A stretch of 38,004 nt of DNA from Rugamonas violacea (GCF_016461825.1 NZ_JAEMNU010000055.1:1-38004); one strand, 5' to 3'; counted from the stretch's first letter, positions 24,230-33,265 are shown. The notes: generated by a model from the letters alone, not told the origin. Numbers and translations are program-made.

Positions 24230-24343
24230 GGGTCTTTCCTCGATGACTACCGCGTTGCAAGCCGCGGCGGCATGCGGCCGCGCGCCGGGACGGCGCCGCG
24301 AAGTCCGCTAAGGTCTAAGATTGGGACAAATCGACGGCGCGGC

Positions 24344-24359
24344 CTTGATGTTGATCAAG
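24344..24359. promoter_or_regulatory. Perfect FNR-type box in the ligase/GNAT divergent promoter
   Basis: CTTGATGTTGATCAAG contains TTGAT-N4-ATCAA exactly, the FNR/ANR consensus. Reading leftwards it is 21 nt from a weak minus-strand -10 (AATCTT, 24322-24317), which would put its centre near -41.5 for the operon starting at 24229. The sequence match is seen; binding is inferred. Confidence 0.55.
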
Positions 24360-24370
24360 CAACATCCCGT

Positions 24371-24386
24371 CTTGAGCTTGCTCAAG
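24371..24386. promoter_or_regulatory. Second CTTGA-N6-TCAAG palindrome in the same promoter region
   Basis: CTTGAGCTTGCTCAAG, 27 bp centre-to-centre from the box at 24344. Reading rightwards, 21 nt separate it from TCTAAT (24408-24413), a -10 candidate for the gene at 24448, giving a centre at about -41.5. The two boxes thus each suit one of the two divergent transcripts. Confidence 0.55.
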
Positions 24387-24447
24387 CCCCGCGTCGGCGC
24401 CGGGGTGTCTAATCGAGACGTCCCTACGCCCAGCCCAGCAGACCGCC

Positions 24448-25185
24448 ATGTCGATCACCGCCCGCCTCCACCATTGCGTCGTGCAACTCGGCTGGTGCAA
24501 CGCCGCGCTGTACGCCTTGGACCGCCTGCTGGCCCTGCTGTCGGGCGGCGGCTGGGCGCTGTATCGCTACCACTTCGTCGCCCAGCCCCTCGCGGCGGCG
24601 CCGCTGTGCCCGGGGCGCGGCGGCGACATCGAGGTGCGCCTGCTGGCCGCCCTCGAACAGATCCCGCCCGACTATCCGCGCCCGCCCGAGGTGCTGCGAC
24701 TGCGCTACCAACAAGGCGCGCAGAGTCTGGCGGCCTACCGCCACGGCGAGCTGGTCGGTTTTCTTTGGTTCTGCGCCGGCGCCTACCAGGAGGACGAGGT
24801 GCGCGCCCGTTATCTGCTGCCGGCCGCCTGCGCCTGGGACTTCGACGTCCACGTGCGCCCGGCCGAACGTCTCGGCTGGGTCTTCCGCCGGCTGTGGGAG
24901 GAGGCCCAGCGCCTGCTGCGCGCGCGCGGCGTGCGCTGCAGCTGCAGCCGCATCTCCGCCTTCAACGCCGGCTCGCTGCGCGCCCACGCCCGGCTCGGCG
25001 CGCGCCGCCTGGGCAGCGCCACCTTCCTGCGCTGCGGCCGCTGGCAATGGATGCTCGCCAGCCTGGCGCCCTACGTTCACCTGTCGCGCAGCGACAGCTC
25101 GTTTCCCCAACTGCGGCTGCATACCGGCGCGATGGCCGACAGCCCCCTCCAGGAGCCGCCATGCCAATCGAACAAATCCGTCTGA
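24448..25185 (+). CDS. GNAT-family N-acetyltransferase-like protein
   Basis: A 245-residue protein with a recognisable GNAT core in its second half: the strand YRHGELVGFLWFCAG, the central AWDFDVHVRPAERLGWVFRRLWEEA (in which the acetyl-CoA loop would lie) and SRISAFNAGSLRAHARLGARRLG, the usual GNAT ending. The N-terminus is hydrophobic and may contact the membrane. It opens a plus-strand operon, overlaps the ACP gene by 25 nt, and so probably acts on the same acyl or amino-sugar pathway. The ribosome-binding site is weak. The exact substrate is unknown. Confidence 0.72.
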   Translation: MSITARLHHCVVQLGWCNAALYALDRLLALLSGGGWALYRYHFVAQPLAAAPLCPGRGGDIEVRLLAALEQIPPDYPRPPEVLRLRYQQGAQSLAAYRHGELVGFLWFCAGAYQEDEVRARYLLPAACAWDFDVHVRPAERLGWVFRRLWEEAQRLLRARGVRCSCSRISAFNAGSLRAHARLGARRLGSATFLRCGRWQWMLASLAPYVHLSRSDSSFPQLRLHTGAMADSPLQEPPCQSNKSV

Positions 25186-25403
25186 TCCTCAGCGACACGC
25201 TGGGGCTGGGCCAATTGCGCCTCGACGAGCACGCGCCGCTGCTGGGCGCCGTGCCGGAGCTCGACTCGATGGCCGTGGCCGGCGTGATCACCGCGCTCGA
25301 GCAGCACTTCGGCATCGAGGTGCACGACGACGAGATCAGCGCGCGCCACTTCGCCACGCTCGGCAGCCTGAGCGCCTTCGTGCGCGGGAAGCTGGCCGGA
25401 TGA
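25161..25403 (+). CDS. Acyl carrier protein
   Basis: An 80-residue acyl carrier protein. Ser36 in the PELDSMAVAGVI motif should receive 4'-phosphopantetheine; helix boundaries and acidic character are normal. AGGAG precedes the ATG at 25161, which lies inside the end of the GNAT gene. It is the likely partner of the AMP ligase encoded divergently at 24229 and of the PLP decarboxylase. The exosortase A acyl module therefore straddles the FNR-like divergent promoter. Confidence 0.9.
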   Translation: MPIEQIRLILSDTLGLGQLRLDEHAPLLGAVPELDSMAVAGVITALEQHFGIEVHDDEISARHFATLGSLSAFVRGKLAG

Positions 25404-25437
25404 GGCGCCGCCGCGACGGCCGCCGGGCGGGGCCGCG

Positions 25438-26265
25438 ATGAGCCCGCAGGCGCGCGCCGAACGCTTCCTCTGCCACGGCTGCTGGCTGGTCGGCGTGGTC
25501 CACCTGCCGCCGCGGCCGGCCGCGCGCGGCCTGCTGATCGTCACCGGCGGCCCGCAGTACCGCGCCGGCAGCCACCGCCAGTTCGTCCTGCTGGCGCGCC
25601 AACTGGCCGCCGCCGGCACCGCCGTGATGCGCTTCGACTACCGCGGCATGGGCGACAGCGAGGGCGCGCCGCGCGGCTTCGAGGCGGTCGACGACGACCT
25701 GGCGGCGGCCGTGCTGCATTTCTGCCGCGTCGTGCCGGACCTGCGCGAGCTGGTGCTGTGGGGCCTGTGCGACGGCGCCAGCGCGGCCGCCTTCTACGCC
25801 CCGGCCGACCCGCGCGTGCGCGGCCTGGTGCTGCTCAATCCTTGGGTGCGCACCCCCCAGGGCCAGGCCCGCGCCACCCTGCGCCACTATTATTTGGAGC
25901 GGCTGGGCGAGGGCGCGTTCTGGCGCAAGCTGGCCGGCGGCGGCTTCGGCCTGCGCGCCAGCCTGGCCTCGCTGCGCGAGCTGGCGCGGCAGGCCGCCGA
26001 CGCGCGCCACGACAACGGACTGCCGGAGCGCCTGCGCCGGGCGCTCGAACGCTTTCCCGGCCGCGTCCTGTTCATCCTCGCCGGCGCCGACCTGGACGCG
26101 CGCGAATTCTCCGCCCTGCCCCAGCGCGACCCCGATTGGCGCGCGCTGCTGGCCTCGTCGCGCGTGCGCCAGGTCAGCGTGGCCGGCGCCAACCACACCT
26201 TCGCGCGCGCCGACTGGCGCGCCGCCGTCGCCAACCACAGCCACGACTGGATCACATCATGGTGA
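25438..26265 (+). CDS. Exosortase A-associated hydrolase 1 (TIGR03100 type alpha/beta hydrolase)
   Basis: A 275-residue alpha/beta hydrolase. The nucleophile elbow is GLCDGAS, so Cys111 replaces the usual Ser, as known for this exosortase-linked family. The oxyanion region is VTGGPQYRAGSHRQ, followed by MRFDYRGMGDSEG; the acid is probably in ILAGADLDARE (near Asp218) and the base is His253 (VAGANHTF). It may act on the acyl-ACP product as thioesterase or acyltransferase. The second hydrolase (TIGR03101) that normally accompanies it is not in the window. It overlaps the next gene by 7 nt. Confidence 0.9.
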   Translation: MSPQARAERFLCHGCWLVGVVHLPPRPAARGLLIVTGGPQYRAGSHRQFVLLARQLAAAGTAVMRFDYRGMGDSEGAPRGFEAVDDDLAAAVLHFCRVVPDLRELVLWGLCDGASAAAFYAPADPRVRGLVLLNPWVRTPQGQARATLRHYYLERLGEGAFWRKLAGGGFGLRASLASLRELARQAADARHDNGLPERLRRALERFPGRVLFILAGADLDAREFSALPQRDPDWRALLASSRVRQVSVAGANHTFARADWRAAVANHSHDWITSW

Positions 26266-27539
26266 AACGCGTGTTGATGGTCGCCTTCCACTTCCCGCCC
26301 ATGGGCGGCGACTCCGGCGTGCTGCGCACGCTCAACTTCGCCCGCCACCTGCCCGCGCAGGGCTGGCAGCCGCTGGTGCTGAGCGCCCGCGCCGGCGCCT
26401 ATCCCGAGCGCGACGAGACGCTGCTGGCCGGCCTCGACCCGGCCCTGTTGGTGCGCCGCAGCCTGGCCCTCGACGCCACGCGCCACCTGGCCCTGGCCGG
26501 CCGGCCGGCCGCCTGGCTGGCCCAGCCCGACCGCTGGATCTCCTGGTGGTTGAGCGCCGTGCCGGCCGGCCTGCGCCTGATCCAACGCCACCGCCCGCAG
26601 TTGCTCTGGTCCAGCCATCCGATCACCAGCGCCCATCTGGTCGCGCTGGCGCTGCACCGCTTGACCGGCATTCCCTGGGTGGCCGACCAACGCGTCGCAC
26701 TGGACGGCGGCGCCGAGCCGCAAGACGAACGCACCCGCCGCATCCACCTCTGGCTCGAGCGCCAACTGGCGCGCCATTGCGCCGCCATCGTCTGCAGCGC
26801 GCCCGGCGCCCTGCGCGACCAGCAGCGCCGCTTTCCCGAACTGCCCGCCGAGCGCCTGGCGCTGATCGCCGACGGCTACGACGAGGCCGATTTCGCCGCC
26901 GCCCAGGCCTTGCGCCCGGCCGGCGGCGGCGCCGTCTTCCGCCTGTTGCACAGCGGCCGCATCTATCCGTCCGGGCGCGATCCGCGCTACCTGTTCGCCG
27001 CCCTCGAGCGGCTGCAGGCCGACGGCGAACTCGGCGCCGCCAACTTCCGCCTGGTGCTGCGCGGCAGCGGCCACGACGACTATCTGCGCCCGCTGATCGC
27101 CCGCTTCGGCATCGCCTCGCTGGTCGAACTGGCCCCGCCCCTGCCCTACCACGAGACGCTGGCCGAAATGCTCGCCGCCGACGGCCTGTTGCTGTTGCAG
27201 GCCTCCAGCTGGAACGCGCGGATCCCCGCCAAGCTGTATGAATACCTGCGCGCCGCGCGCCCGGTGCTGGCGCTGGCCGACCCGGCCGGCGACACCGCCG
27301 GCGCGCTGCGCCAGGTCGGCATCGACACCATCGGCATGCTCGACAGCTCGGCCGACATCGCCTCGTCGTTGTTACGCTTCCTGCGCCTGGCGCGCCAAGG
27401 CCAGGCGCCGTCGGCGCGGCCGGCGTTGGTGGCGCGCCAGCAACGTGCGGCGCGGGCGCAGGATCTGGCCGGCCTGTTCGACCGCCTGCTGGCCACCTCC
27501 GAGCAGCAGGCGGCCGCCAAGACGCTGGCGGCCAAATGA
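26259..27539 (+). CDS. Glycosyltransferase (GT4-like), XrtA locus
   Basis: A 426-residue glycosyltransferase beginning MVKRVLMVAFHFPPMGGDSG, a WbuB/GT4-like entry. An acceptor-domain segment (LLWSSHPITSAHLVALAL) and the second-domain blocks FRLLHSGRIYPSGRDPRYLF and NARIPAKLYEYLRAARPVLALAD follow. The latter has the KxxEYxxxxxP pattern of GT4 donor sites rather than EX7E. The ATG overlaps the hydrolase stop by 7 nt. It probably adds one residue of the repeat unit; specificity is not readable. Confidence 0.85.
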   Translation: MVKRVLMVAFHFPPMGGDSGVLRTLNFARHLPAQGWQPLVLSARAGAYPERDETLLAGLDPALLVRRSLALDATRHLALAGRPAAWLAQPDRWISWWLSAVPAGLRLIQRHRPQLLWSSHPITSAHLVALALHRLTGIPWVADQRVALDGGAEPQDERTRRIHLWLERQLARHCAAIVCSAPGALRDQQRRFPELPAERLALIADGYDEADFAAAQALRPAGGGAVFRLLHSGRIYPSGRDPRYLFAALERLQADGELGAANFRLVLRGSGHDDYLRPLIARFGIASLVELAPPLPYHETLAEMLAADGLLLLQASSWNARIPAKLYEYLRAARPVLALADPAGDTAGALRQVGIDTIGMLDSSADIASSLLRFLRLARQGQAPSARPALVARQQRAARAQDLAGLFDRLLATSEQQAAAKTLAAK

Positions 27540-27570
27540 AGCCGGCGCCACCGGCCCTGAGGAGGCCAGC

Positions 27571-28212
27571 ATGACATTCCCCCGCGGCGGCGCCGCCATC
27601 CTGCTCTGTCTCGCCGGCCTGGGCGCCGCAGCGGCGCCGCCGGCGCATGATTGCGGCGAACTGGTCCGTCACGAACCGGGCGGCGACTACACCAACGCCA
27701 ACGACCGCCAAGGGCTGCAGCTGGTCGAACAATTCCACTTCACGCCCGACGTCGAGCGCCTGGTGCGCGGCTCCACCGACACCATCGGCGGCGACATCGC
27801 CTACACGCTGGAGCACTTTCCCAACCACCACCGCGCGCTGGCCGCCATGGCCCGGCTGGCCCTGCGCGGCAAGAACAGCCGGCCACAGGGCGCGCGCTAC
27901 ACGATCGACTGCTATTTCGACCGCGCGCTGCGCTTCAAACCGGACGACGCCAAGGTCCGCTCGGTGTTCGGCGGCTACCTGCTGGCCATCGGCCAGGCCC
28001 CGGCCGCGCTCGATCAACTGCGCGAGGCGGCCCGGCTGGAGCCGGAAAACGCCACCACCCACTACAATCTCGGCCTGCTCTACCTCAAGCAGAAGGACTA
28101 CGCCCCGGCCCGCGCCGCGGCCGAGCGGGCCTACGCGCTGGGCTTTCCGCTGCTCGGCCTGAAAAACCAGCTGAGCGCCGCCGGCCAGTGGCAGGAGCCG
28201 CCCAAGCCCTAG
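27571..28212 (+). CDS. Secreted tetratricopeptide-repeat protein
   Basis: A 213-residue protein with a Sec signal peptide (about residues 1-22, ending AAAA) and a TPR solenoid: clearest repeats are DDAKVRSVFGGYLLAIGQAP and NATTHYNLGLLYLKQKDYAP. A Cys-containing start of the mature part (HDCGELV) and Cys in TIDCYF could form a disulfide. GAGGAGG precedes the ATG. Likely a periplasmic scaffold for the polysaccharide machinery, as TPR proteins are in cellulose and alginate systems; that role is inference. Last gene of the plus-strand operon. Confidence 0.75.
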   Translation: MTFPRGGAAILLCLAGLGAAAAPPAHDCGELVRHEPGGDYTNANDRQGLQLVEQFHFTPDVERLVRGSTDTIGGDIAYTLEHFPNHHRALAAMARLALRGKNSRPQGARYTIDCYFDRALRFKPDDAKVRSVFGGYLLAIGQAPAALDQLREAARLEPENATTHYNLGLLYLKQKDYAPARAAAERAYALGFPLLGLKNQLSAAGQWQEPPKP

Positions 28213-28226
28213 CCGTCCCCGGCCGT

Positions 28227-28264
28227 CCCGGCCGGCGCCGCCCCTCGGCGGCGGCCCGGCCGGG
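28227..28264. terminator. GC-rich hairpin between converging TPR and prsR genes
   Basis: CCCGGCCGG...CGCCGCC (28227-28242) pairs with GGCGGCG...CCCGGCCGGG (28247-28264) around a 4-nt CCTC loop with a small internal mismatch. It lies between the stops at 28212 and 28275 and suits termination of both transcripts. There is no T-run. Confidence 0.55.
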
Positions 28265-28274
28265 CATGCGTGGG

Positions 28275-29621
28275 CTATTTCAGGCCATGGTGTCCCATCA
28301 AGTCATACAGCGTCGGCCGGCTCACGCCCAGCAGCTCGGCCGCCTTGACGATGTTGCCGTCGACCCGCGCCAGCGCCCGCACCATGACGCGGTACTCGGC
28401 GGCGTCGCGCGCCTGGCGCAGGTTGACGCTCTCCTCGCCCGCCGGCAGGTCCAGCAGGCCCAGGTCGTCGACCCCGATCAACGGCCCCTCGGCCATGATG
28501 ACGGCGCGCTTGACGCAATTTTCCATCTCGCGCACATTGCCCGGCCAGTGGTGGGCCTCGACGGCGGCCAGCGCGTCGGGGCTGAAATGCAGATGGCCGC
28601 GCGCCTCGCTGGCGCAGAATTTGTTCCTGAAATGGTGCGCCAGCAGGGCCGCGTCGCCGACCCGGTCGCGCAGCGGCGGGATCGCCAGCACGATCTCGCT
28701 GAGGCGATAGAACAGGTCCTCGCGGAAGCGCCCGGCCGCCGCCAGCGCCTTCAGGTTCTGGTGGGTGGCGCAGACGATGCGCACGTCGACGCTGATCTCG
28801 CTGCGCCCGCCGACCCGCTCGATGACCCGCTCCTGCAGGAAGCGCAGCAGCTTGGCCTGCAGGCCCAGCGCCATGTCGCCGACCTCGTCGAGGAAGAAGG
28901 TGCCGCCGTGGGCCAGCTCGATCTTGCCCAGCGTTTGCCGCACGGCGCCGGTGAAAGCGCCCTTCTCGTAACCGAACAGCTCGCTCTCGAGCAGCTGCTC
29001 GGGGATCGCCGCGCAGTTGATCGCCACGAAGCGCTTGTCGTGCCGGCTGCTCAGCTTGTGCAGGCCACGGGCGACCAGCTCCTTGCCGCTGCCCGAGTCG
29101 CCCAGCAACATCACGCTGGCCGACGACGGCGCCACCTTCTCGACGCTGCGGCACAGCTTGAGCATGGCCGGGTCGCGGCTGACGATGCCGGCCAGCGGCG
29201 AGTCGGCCTGGATCTGCAGCATGCGCCGGTTTTCCTGCTGCATCGCGTGGAGGAAGAAGGCGCGCTCGACCACCAGGCCGAGCAGGTCGGCGTCGAAGGG
29301 TTTTTGGTGGAAGTCGTAGGCGCCCATGGCGATCGCCTTGAGCGCGTTGGCGCGCTCCTGGTTGCCGGACAGGATGATGACCTTGGTGTCGGGCGCCGCC
29401 GCCAGGATCTGCTGCAGCAGCGCCAGGCCCTCGCCGGCGCCGTCCGGTTCGGGCGGCAGGCCCAGGTCCATCGTCACCACCGCCGGCTGGTGGCGCCGCA
29501 ACTGGGCCAACGCCGTCTCGCGCTGGTCGGCCAGCACCACCTCGTAGGCGTCGAAACTCCACCGCAGCTGCGTTTGCAGGCCGCAGTCGTCCTCCACCAC
29601 CAGCAGTTTCTTCTTCGTCAT
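28275..29621 (-). CDS. prsR: PrsR: sigma-54-interacting response regulator of the PEP-CTERM system
   Basis: A 448-residue NtrC-class regulator. The receiver domain carries acidic residues near 10-12 (VVEDD), the phosphoacceptor Asp52 (MDLGLPP) and Lys in HQKPFD. The AAA+ domain has Walker A GDSGSGKE (174-181), the sigma-54 contact loop GAFTGA (221-226) and Walker B FFLDE (242-246). The C-terminus is a Fis-type helix-turn-helix ([20 protein letters not shown]). It pairs with the kinase gene upstream. In known systems PrsR with RpoN activates PEP-CTERM gene transcription. All catalytic motifs are intact. Confidence 0.95.
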   Translation of the reverse strand: MTKKKLLVVEDDCGLQTQLRWSFDAYEVVLADQRETALAQLRRHQPAVVTMDLGLPPEPDGAGEGLALLQQILAAAPDTKVIILSGNQERANALKAIAMGAYDFHQKPFDADLLGLVVERAFFLHAMQQENRRMLQIQADSPLAGIVSRDPAMLKLCRSVEKVAPSSASVMLLGDSGSGKELVARGLHKLSSRHDKRFVAINCAAIPEQLLESELFGYEKGAFTGAVRQTLGKIELAHGGTFFLDEVGDMALGLQAKLLRFLQERVIERVGGRSEISVDVRIVCATHQNLKALAAAGRFREDLFYRLSEIVLAIPPLRDRVGDAALLAHHFRNKFCASEARGHLHFSPDALAAVEAHHWPGNVREMENCVKRAVIMAEGPLIGVDDLGLLDLPAGEESVNLRQARDAAEYRVMVRALARVDGNIVKAAELLGVSRPTLYDLMGHHGLK

Positions 29622-29662
29622 CGCTCGTCTCCCGGTGCGCCGCCCGACGGCGGCCGACCCGC

Positions 29663-31726
29663 TCAGGCCGCCGCTGCCGCCTGCGCGTGCAACGGCAGCA
29701 GCACGCGGAAGGTGGTGCCGCGGCCCGCCTCGCTGACCACCTCCAGCTCGCCGCCGACCTCGCGGATGTACTCGCGGCTCTCGAACACGCCGATCCCCAT
29801 GCCGGCCGCCTTGGTCGACTCGAAGGGCTTGAACAGGCGCTCGCGGATGAACTGCTCGCTCATGCCCTGGCCGGTGTCGCTCAGCTCGATCAACGCCGAG
29901 CCGCCGGCGCGCCGCAGCCGCACGGCGACGCTGCCCTGGCGTGGCGTCGCCTCGACCGCGTTCTGGATCAGATGGCCCAGCACCCGCTCCAGCCGCGCCC
30001 AGTTGGCCAGCACGCACAAGCCGGGCGCCGCCACCTCCAGCGTCGGCTGCGGTTCCTGCCCGGCGCGCGCCCGCACCGCCTGCGCCAGCAGCCGGTCCAA
30101 CGCCAGCGGCGCCGGCAGCTCCTGCGTCTCGCTGCGCCTGAGCTTGCGCAGCAGCAGATTCATCTTGTCGACCGAGTAGCCGAGCGTGGCCAGCATGTCG
30201 CGCTGGAACTCCGGCTTGCCCTGGTGCTTCTCGGCGTTACTCAGCAGCAGACTCAACTGCGCCACCAGATTCTTCAAGTCGTGCACGATGAAGGTCGACA
30301 TGCGGTTGAAGGACTCGAACTGGCGCGCCACCGCCAGCGAGTCGGCCGATTCGCGGTAGGCCAGATAACTGGCCGCCTGGTTGGCGGCGATCTTCAGCAC
30401 GTCGCTGACCTCCCAGTCCAGCGCGATGCGGGTGCGCGGCGGCGCCAGCGCGACAAAGCCGAACAGGCGGCCGTGCAACATCATCGGCACCAGCAGCCAG
30501 AACCGGGGGGCCGCGTCCAGCCAGGCCGGCAGCTCGAGCCGACCGTGGCGCCCCGGCTCGGCGCGGCAGGCGGGCAGTTCCAGCACCCACTGGCGCGCCT
30601 CGAGGAAGCGACACAGGGCGCCGTCGGCCGGCTCGCGCGCCGTCTGCGGCGCCATGTTCCAGCCGGCCGCCGGCTCGAAGTCGGCGCCGTCGCGGCGCAA
30701 CCACAGCGCGCCGGCCGGACTCTCGACCAAGGCCGCCACCGCCTGGATGCTGCGCTCGGCCAGCGCCGGGCCGTCCTCGGCCAGCGCGCGGGTGATGCGC
30801 AACCACTCCTGGCGGTAGTCGTAGCTGCCCTGGTAGAAATGCTTGCTGATGAGTACCTTCAAGGTCGCCCGCACGGCGCCGGAAAACAATACGCCGGCCA
30901 GCAACATGGCGGCGCCGAACAGCGAGGCCAGCTGCATCAGCGGCCCCCAGGCGCCGCCGACGTAGCGCAGGTAGTAGGCGCTCGACGCCATCGCCAGCAG
31001 ATACGCGGCCGCGCCCACCAGCGCCGCCGAACCGAGGATCACCTGGCGCGACAACGCCAGGCCGGTGGTCCAGGCCGGATTGCGCGCGGCGGCCAAGGCC
31101 AGCAGCGGCGCCGTCAGCGCGTCGACGACGCCGCGCGCCGCCCAGATCTCCGGATTGATCTGGCGGAACAGCAAGGCGTCGCTGTAGAGGTAGAAATCAT
31201 AGGCCGACAAGGCGCCTATGCCGAGGCAGGCGAACTTGATGCTCCAGCGCTCGCGCGGATCGGTGTTGCGGTACAACTGCTCGACCAGCAGCATGCCCAG
31301 CACCGCCAGCAGCAGCCGGGCGCCGATCGCGCCTTGCACCAGGGCCTGCGGATGCGCCGGCCACGCCGGCAACTGGCCGGCGCCCAGCTGCCAGACCGAC
31401 AACAGGGCGATCAGCCCCAGCCAGGCACGCAGGCGCAGGCCGCCGCAGCCCTGCAGCCGCAGCAGCAGCAACAACCAAGCCACCGAGCGCAGCAGTTCGG
31501 GCAGCACCTGCAGCGGCGCGCCCGGCAGCGCCGCGCCGCCGCCGGCCGCCGCCACGGCGGCCCACAGCACTGTCAGGGCACAGGCGGCGCCGAGCGCGCC
31601 GGCGTGGCGCCGCGCCCGCCAATGGCTCAGCAGCGCGGCGGCCAGCGCCAGGAAGGCGGCGGCGGCGACGCCATGGCTGAGCGCGGCGATCCGCTCGGCC
31701 GGCCAGCTCGCCAGTAGCGCTCCCAT
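29663..31726 (-). CDS. prsK: PrsK: membrane histidine kinase of the PEP-CTERM system
   Basis: A 687-residue sensor kinase. Roughly eight or nine membrane segments fill residues 15-285, followed by a GAF-like domain (about 325-455) and the catalytic core. His482 lies in the unusual phosphoacceptor motif STFIVHDLKNLVAQL that marks PrsK proteins. ATP-binding boxes are HLIQNAVEAT, ELSDTGQGMS and GMGIGVFESREYI. It should phosphorylate PrsR, encoded next at 29621. The ATG overlaps the sugar transferase stop by one base (TAATG). The signal it senses is unknown. Confidence 0.94.
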   Translation of the reverse strand: MGALLASWPAERIAALSHGVAAAAFLALAAALLSHWRARRHAGALGAACALTVLWAAVAAAGGGAALPGAPLQVLPELLRSVAWLLLLLRLQGCGGLRLRAWLGLIALLSVWQLGAGQLPAWPAHPQALVQGAIGARLLLAVLGMLLVEQLYRNTDPRERWSIKFACLGIGALSAYDFYLYSDALLFRQINPEIWAARGVVDALTAPLLALAAARNPAWTTGLALSRQVILGSAALVGAAAYLLAMASSAYYLRYVGGAWGPLMQLASLFGAAMLLAGVLFSGAVRATLKVLISKHFYQGSYDYRQEWLRITRALAEDGPALAERSIQAVAALVESPAGALWLRRDGADFEPAAGWNMAPQTAREPADGALCRFLEARQWVLELPACRAEPGRHGRLELPAWLDAAPRFWLLVPMMLHGRLFGFVALAPPRTRIALDWEVSDVLKIAANQAASYLAYRESADSLAVARQFESFNRMSTFIVHDLKNLVAQLSLLLSNAEKHQGKPEFQRDMLATLGYSVDKMNLLLRKLRRSETQELPAPLALDRLLAQAVRARAGQEPQPTLEVAAPGLCVLANWARLERVLGHLIQNAVEATPRQGSVAVRLRRAGGSALIELSDTGQGMSEQFIRERLFKPFESTKAAGMGIGVFESREYIREVGGELEVVSEAGRGTTFRVLLPLHAQAAAAA

Positions 31727-33111
31727 TATCTGCTGCCCTTGCCGAACAACACCACCTGCACCGTCTCGATCAGGATCAACAGGTCAAGGAACAGGCTGTT
31801 GTTCTTCACATAGTACAAATCGTATTGCAGCTTGCGCACGGCGTCGTCGACCGAGGCGCCGTACTGGTAGCGCACCTGGGCCAGGCCGGTGACGCCCGGT
31901 TTGATGCTGTGCCGCACGTTGTAGTACGGCACGTCGCGGCACAGTTGCTCGACGAAATAGCCGCGCTCGGGCCGCGGCCCGACGAAGCTCATCTCGCCCT
32001 GGAACACGTTGAGCATCTGCGGCAGCTCGTCGATGCGCAGCTTGCGTATCCAGCGCCCGACGCGGGTGGCGCGCGGATCGTCGCTGGCGGCCCAGGCCGG
32101 CTTGCCGTCGCCCTCGGCGTCGACCCGCATGCTGCGGAACTTCAGCACCCGGAAGACGCGGCCGTGCAGGCCGATCCGCTCCTGCCGGTAGAACACCGGC
32201 CCGCCGTCCTCGGCGCGGATGCACAGCGCCGTCAGCAACATCACTGGCAGGCTCAGCAGGCAGATGGCGCCGCTGGCCAGCAGATCGAAGCAGCGCTTGA
32301 CACCGGCGCGCAGGAAGCTCTGGTCGAAGCCGCCGCCGAAGATCAGGTAGCTCGGTTGCAGCGAATCGATGCGGATCTGGCAAGCCTCGCGTTCGAAGAA
32401 GGCCGCCGCGTCGGTCACCGCCACGCCGCCCAGCGCGCATTCGAGCAGTTGGCGCACCGGAAAGGCGCCGTTGCGCCGGTCGCCGACCGTCACCACGATC
32501 TCGCGCGCCTCGTGCTGGCGCGCCAGCGACAGCAGCGACAGCTCGGCCGGCAGCAGCAAGCCCTGCGCCACGCAGCGCGGCTCGCCGGCCACCGCGACGC
32601 AGCCGACCACGTTGAACTGGTGCAGGCCGAGGCGGTCGGCGGCCAGCTCGACGCATTCGCGGGCGATGGCGCCGTCGCCCACCAGGATCAGCCGTTCCTC
32701 CAGCATGCCCGACTGCGCCGAGGTGTACACCACCAGCCGGGCCAGCAGCACGCCGAGCGCGCCCAGGCCGAACACCAGGCTGCCGGCGCGGCCGAAGTGG
32801 ATCGCCGGCACCAGGTGGACCAGCACGCTGAGCAGGGCGAAGCCGAGCGCGAACGAGGGCATGATGCGGATCAGCGTATGGCGCAGCTCCTCGCGCGGAT
32901 GGTGCTGGTACATGCCCAGCGTGCTCATGCTGAACAGCAGCACCAGGGCGAAGGCCAGCGACGACAGATAGGGATTGCCCGCCGCGACGGCGTGGCGGCC
33001 GTCGAGCCACGCCAACGAGGCGCCGCTGGCCGCGCTGAGCAGGATCAACAGCTCCAGCAACAGCAGGGTGAAGGCCATTCTGGACACATAATGATGGAAA
33101 ATCCTGATCAC
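31726..33111 (-). CDS. Initiating sugar transferase of the XrtA/PEP-CTERM system (TIGR03013, EpsB-like)
   Basis: A 461-residue polyprenyl-phosphate sugar-1-phosphate transferase that starts repeat-unit synthesis. About four or five N-terminal membrane segments lead to a CoA-binding-like Rossmann region (LILVGDGAIARECVELAADR) and a C-terminal Bac_transf domain: KRCFDLLASG, VFYRQERIGLHGRVF, LKFRSMR, RKLRIDELPQMLNVFQGEMS and VGPRPERGYFVEQL. I chose the GTG at 33111 because it gives the family start (VIRIFHHYV) and GGAGG sits upstream; ATGs at 33153/33150 would add a non-conserved glycine-rich tail. It leads the prsK-prsR operon. Confidence 0.92.
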   Translation of the reverse strand: MIRIFHHYVSRMAFTLLLLELLILLSAASGASLAWLDGRHAVAAGNPYLSSLAFALVLLFSMSTLGMYQHHPREELRHTLIRIMPSFALGFALLSVLVHLVPAIHFGRAGSLVFGLGALGVLLARLVVYTSAQSGMLEERLILVGDGAIARECVELAADRLGLHQFNVVGCVAVAGEPRCVAQGLLLPAELSLLSLARQHEAREIVVTVGDRRNGAFPVRQLLECALGGVAVTDAAAFFEREACQIRIDSLQPSYLIFGGGFDQSFLRAGVKRCFDLLASGAICLLSLPVMLLTALCIRAEDGGPVFYRQERIGLHGRVFRVLKFRSMRVDAEGDGKPAWAASDDPRATRVGRWIRKLRIDELPQMLNVFQGEMSFVGPRPERGYFVEQLCRDVPYYNVRHSIKPGVTGLAQVRYQYGASVDDAVRKLQYDLYYVKNNSLFLDLLILIETVQVVLFGKGSR

Positions 33112-33235
33112 GACCGCCTCCCCGCCCCCGCCCGTTGCGGGTGCGTCCATCATGGCGGACTGTTCCCGCCGCCGCCTTGAGGCGCCACAATGGCCGCCGC
33201 GCGCCAGATCAATACGCTTGCAAATCGCTCGTCGC

Positions 33236-33265
33236 ATGACAGCGGCGTGACAAATGGTCTATAGT
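33236..33265 (+). promoter_or_regulatory. nadB promoter
   Basis: ATGACA (33236-33241) and TATAGT (33260-33265) with 18-nt spacing, a good housekeeping promoter. Predicted start near 33272, about 24 nt before the nadB ATG at 33296. Confidence 0.6.

Noticed and set aside
33112..33237. Longer N-terminus for the sugar transferase from 33237 or 33153
   Set aside because: Not like the family start; the GTG at 33111 with GGAGG fits better.
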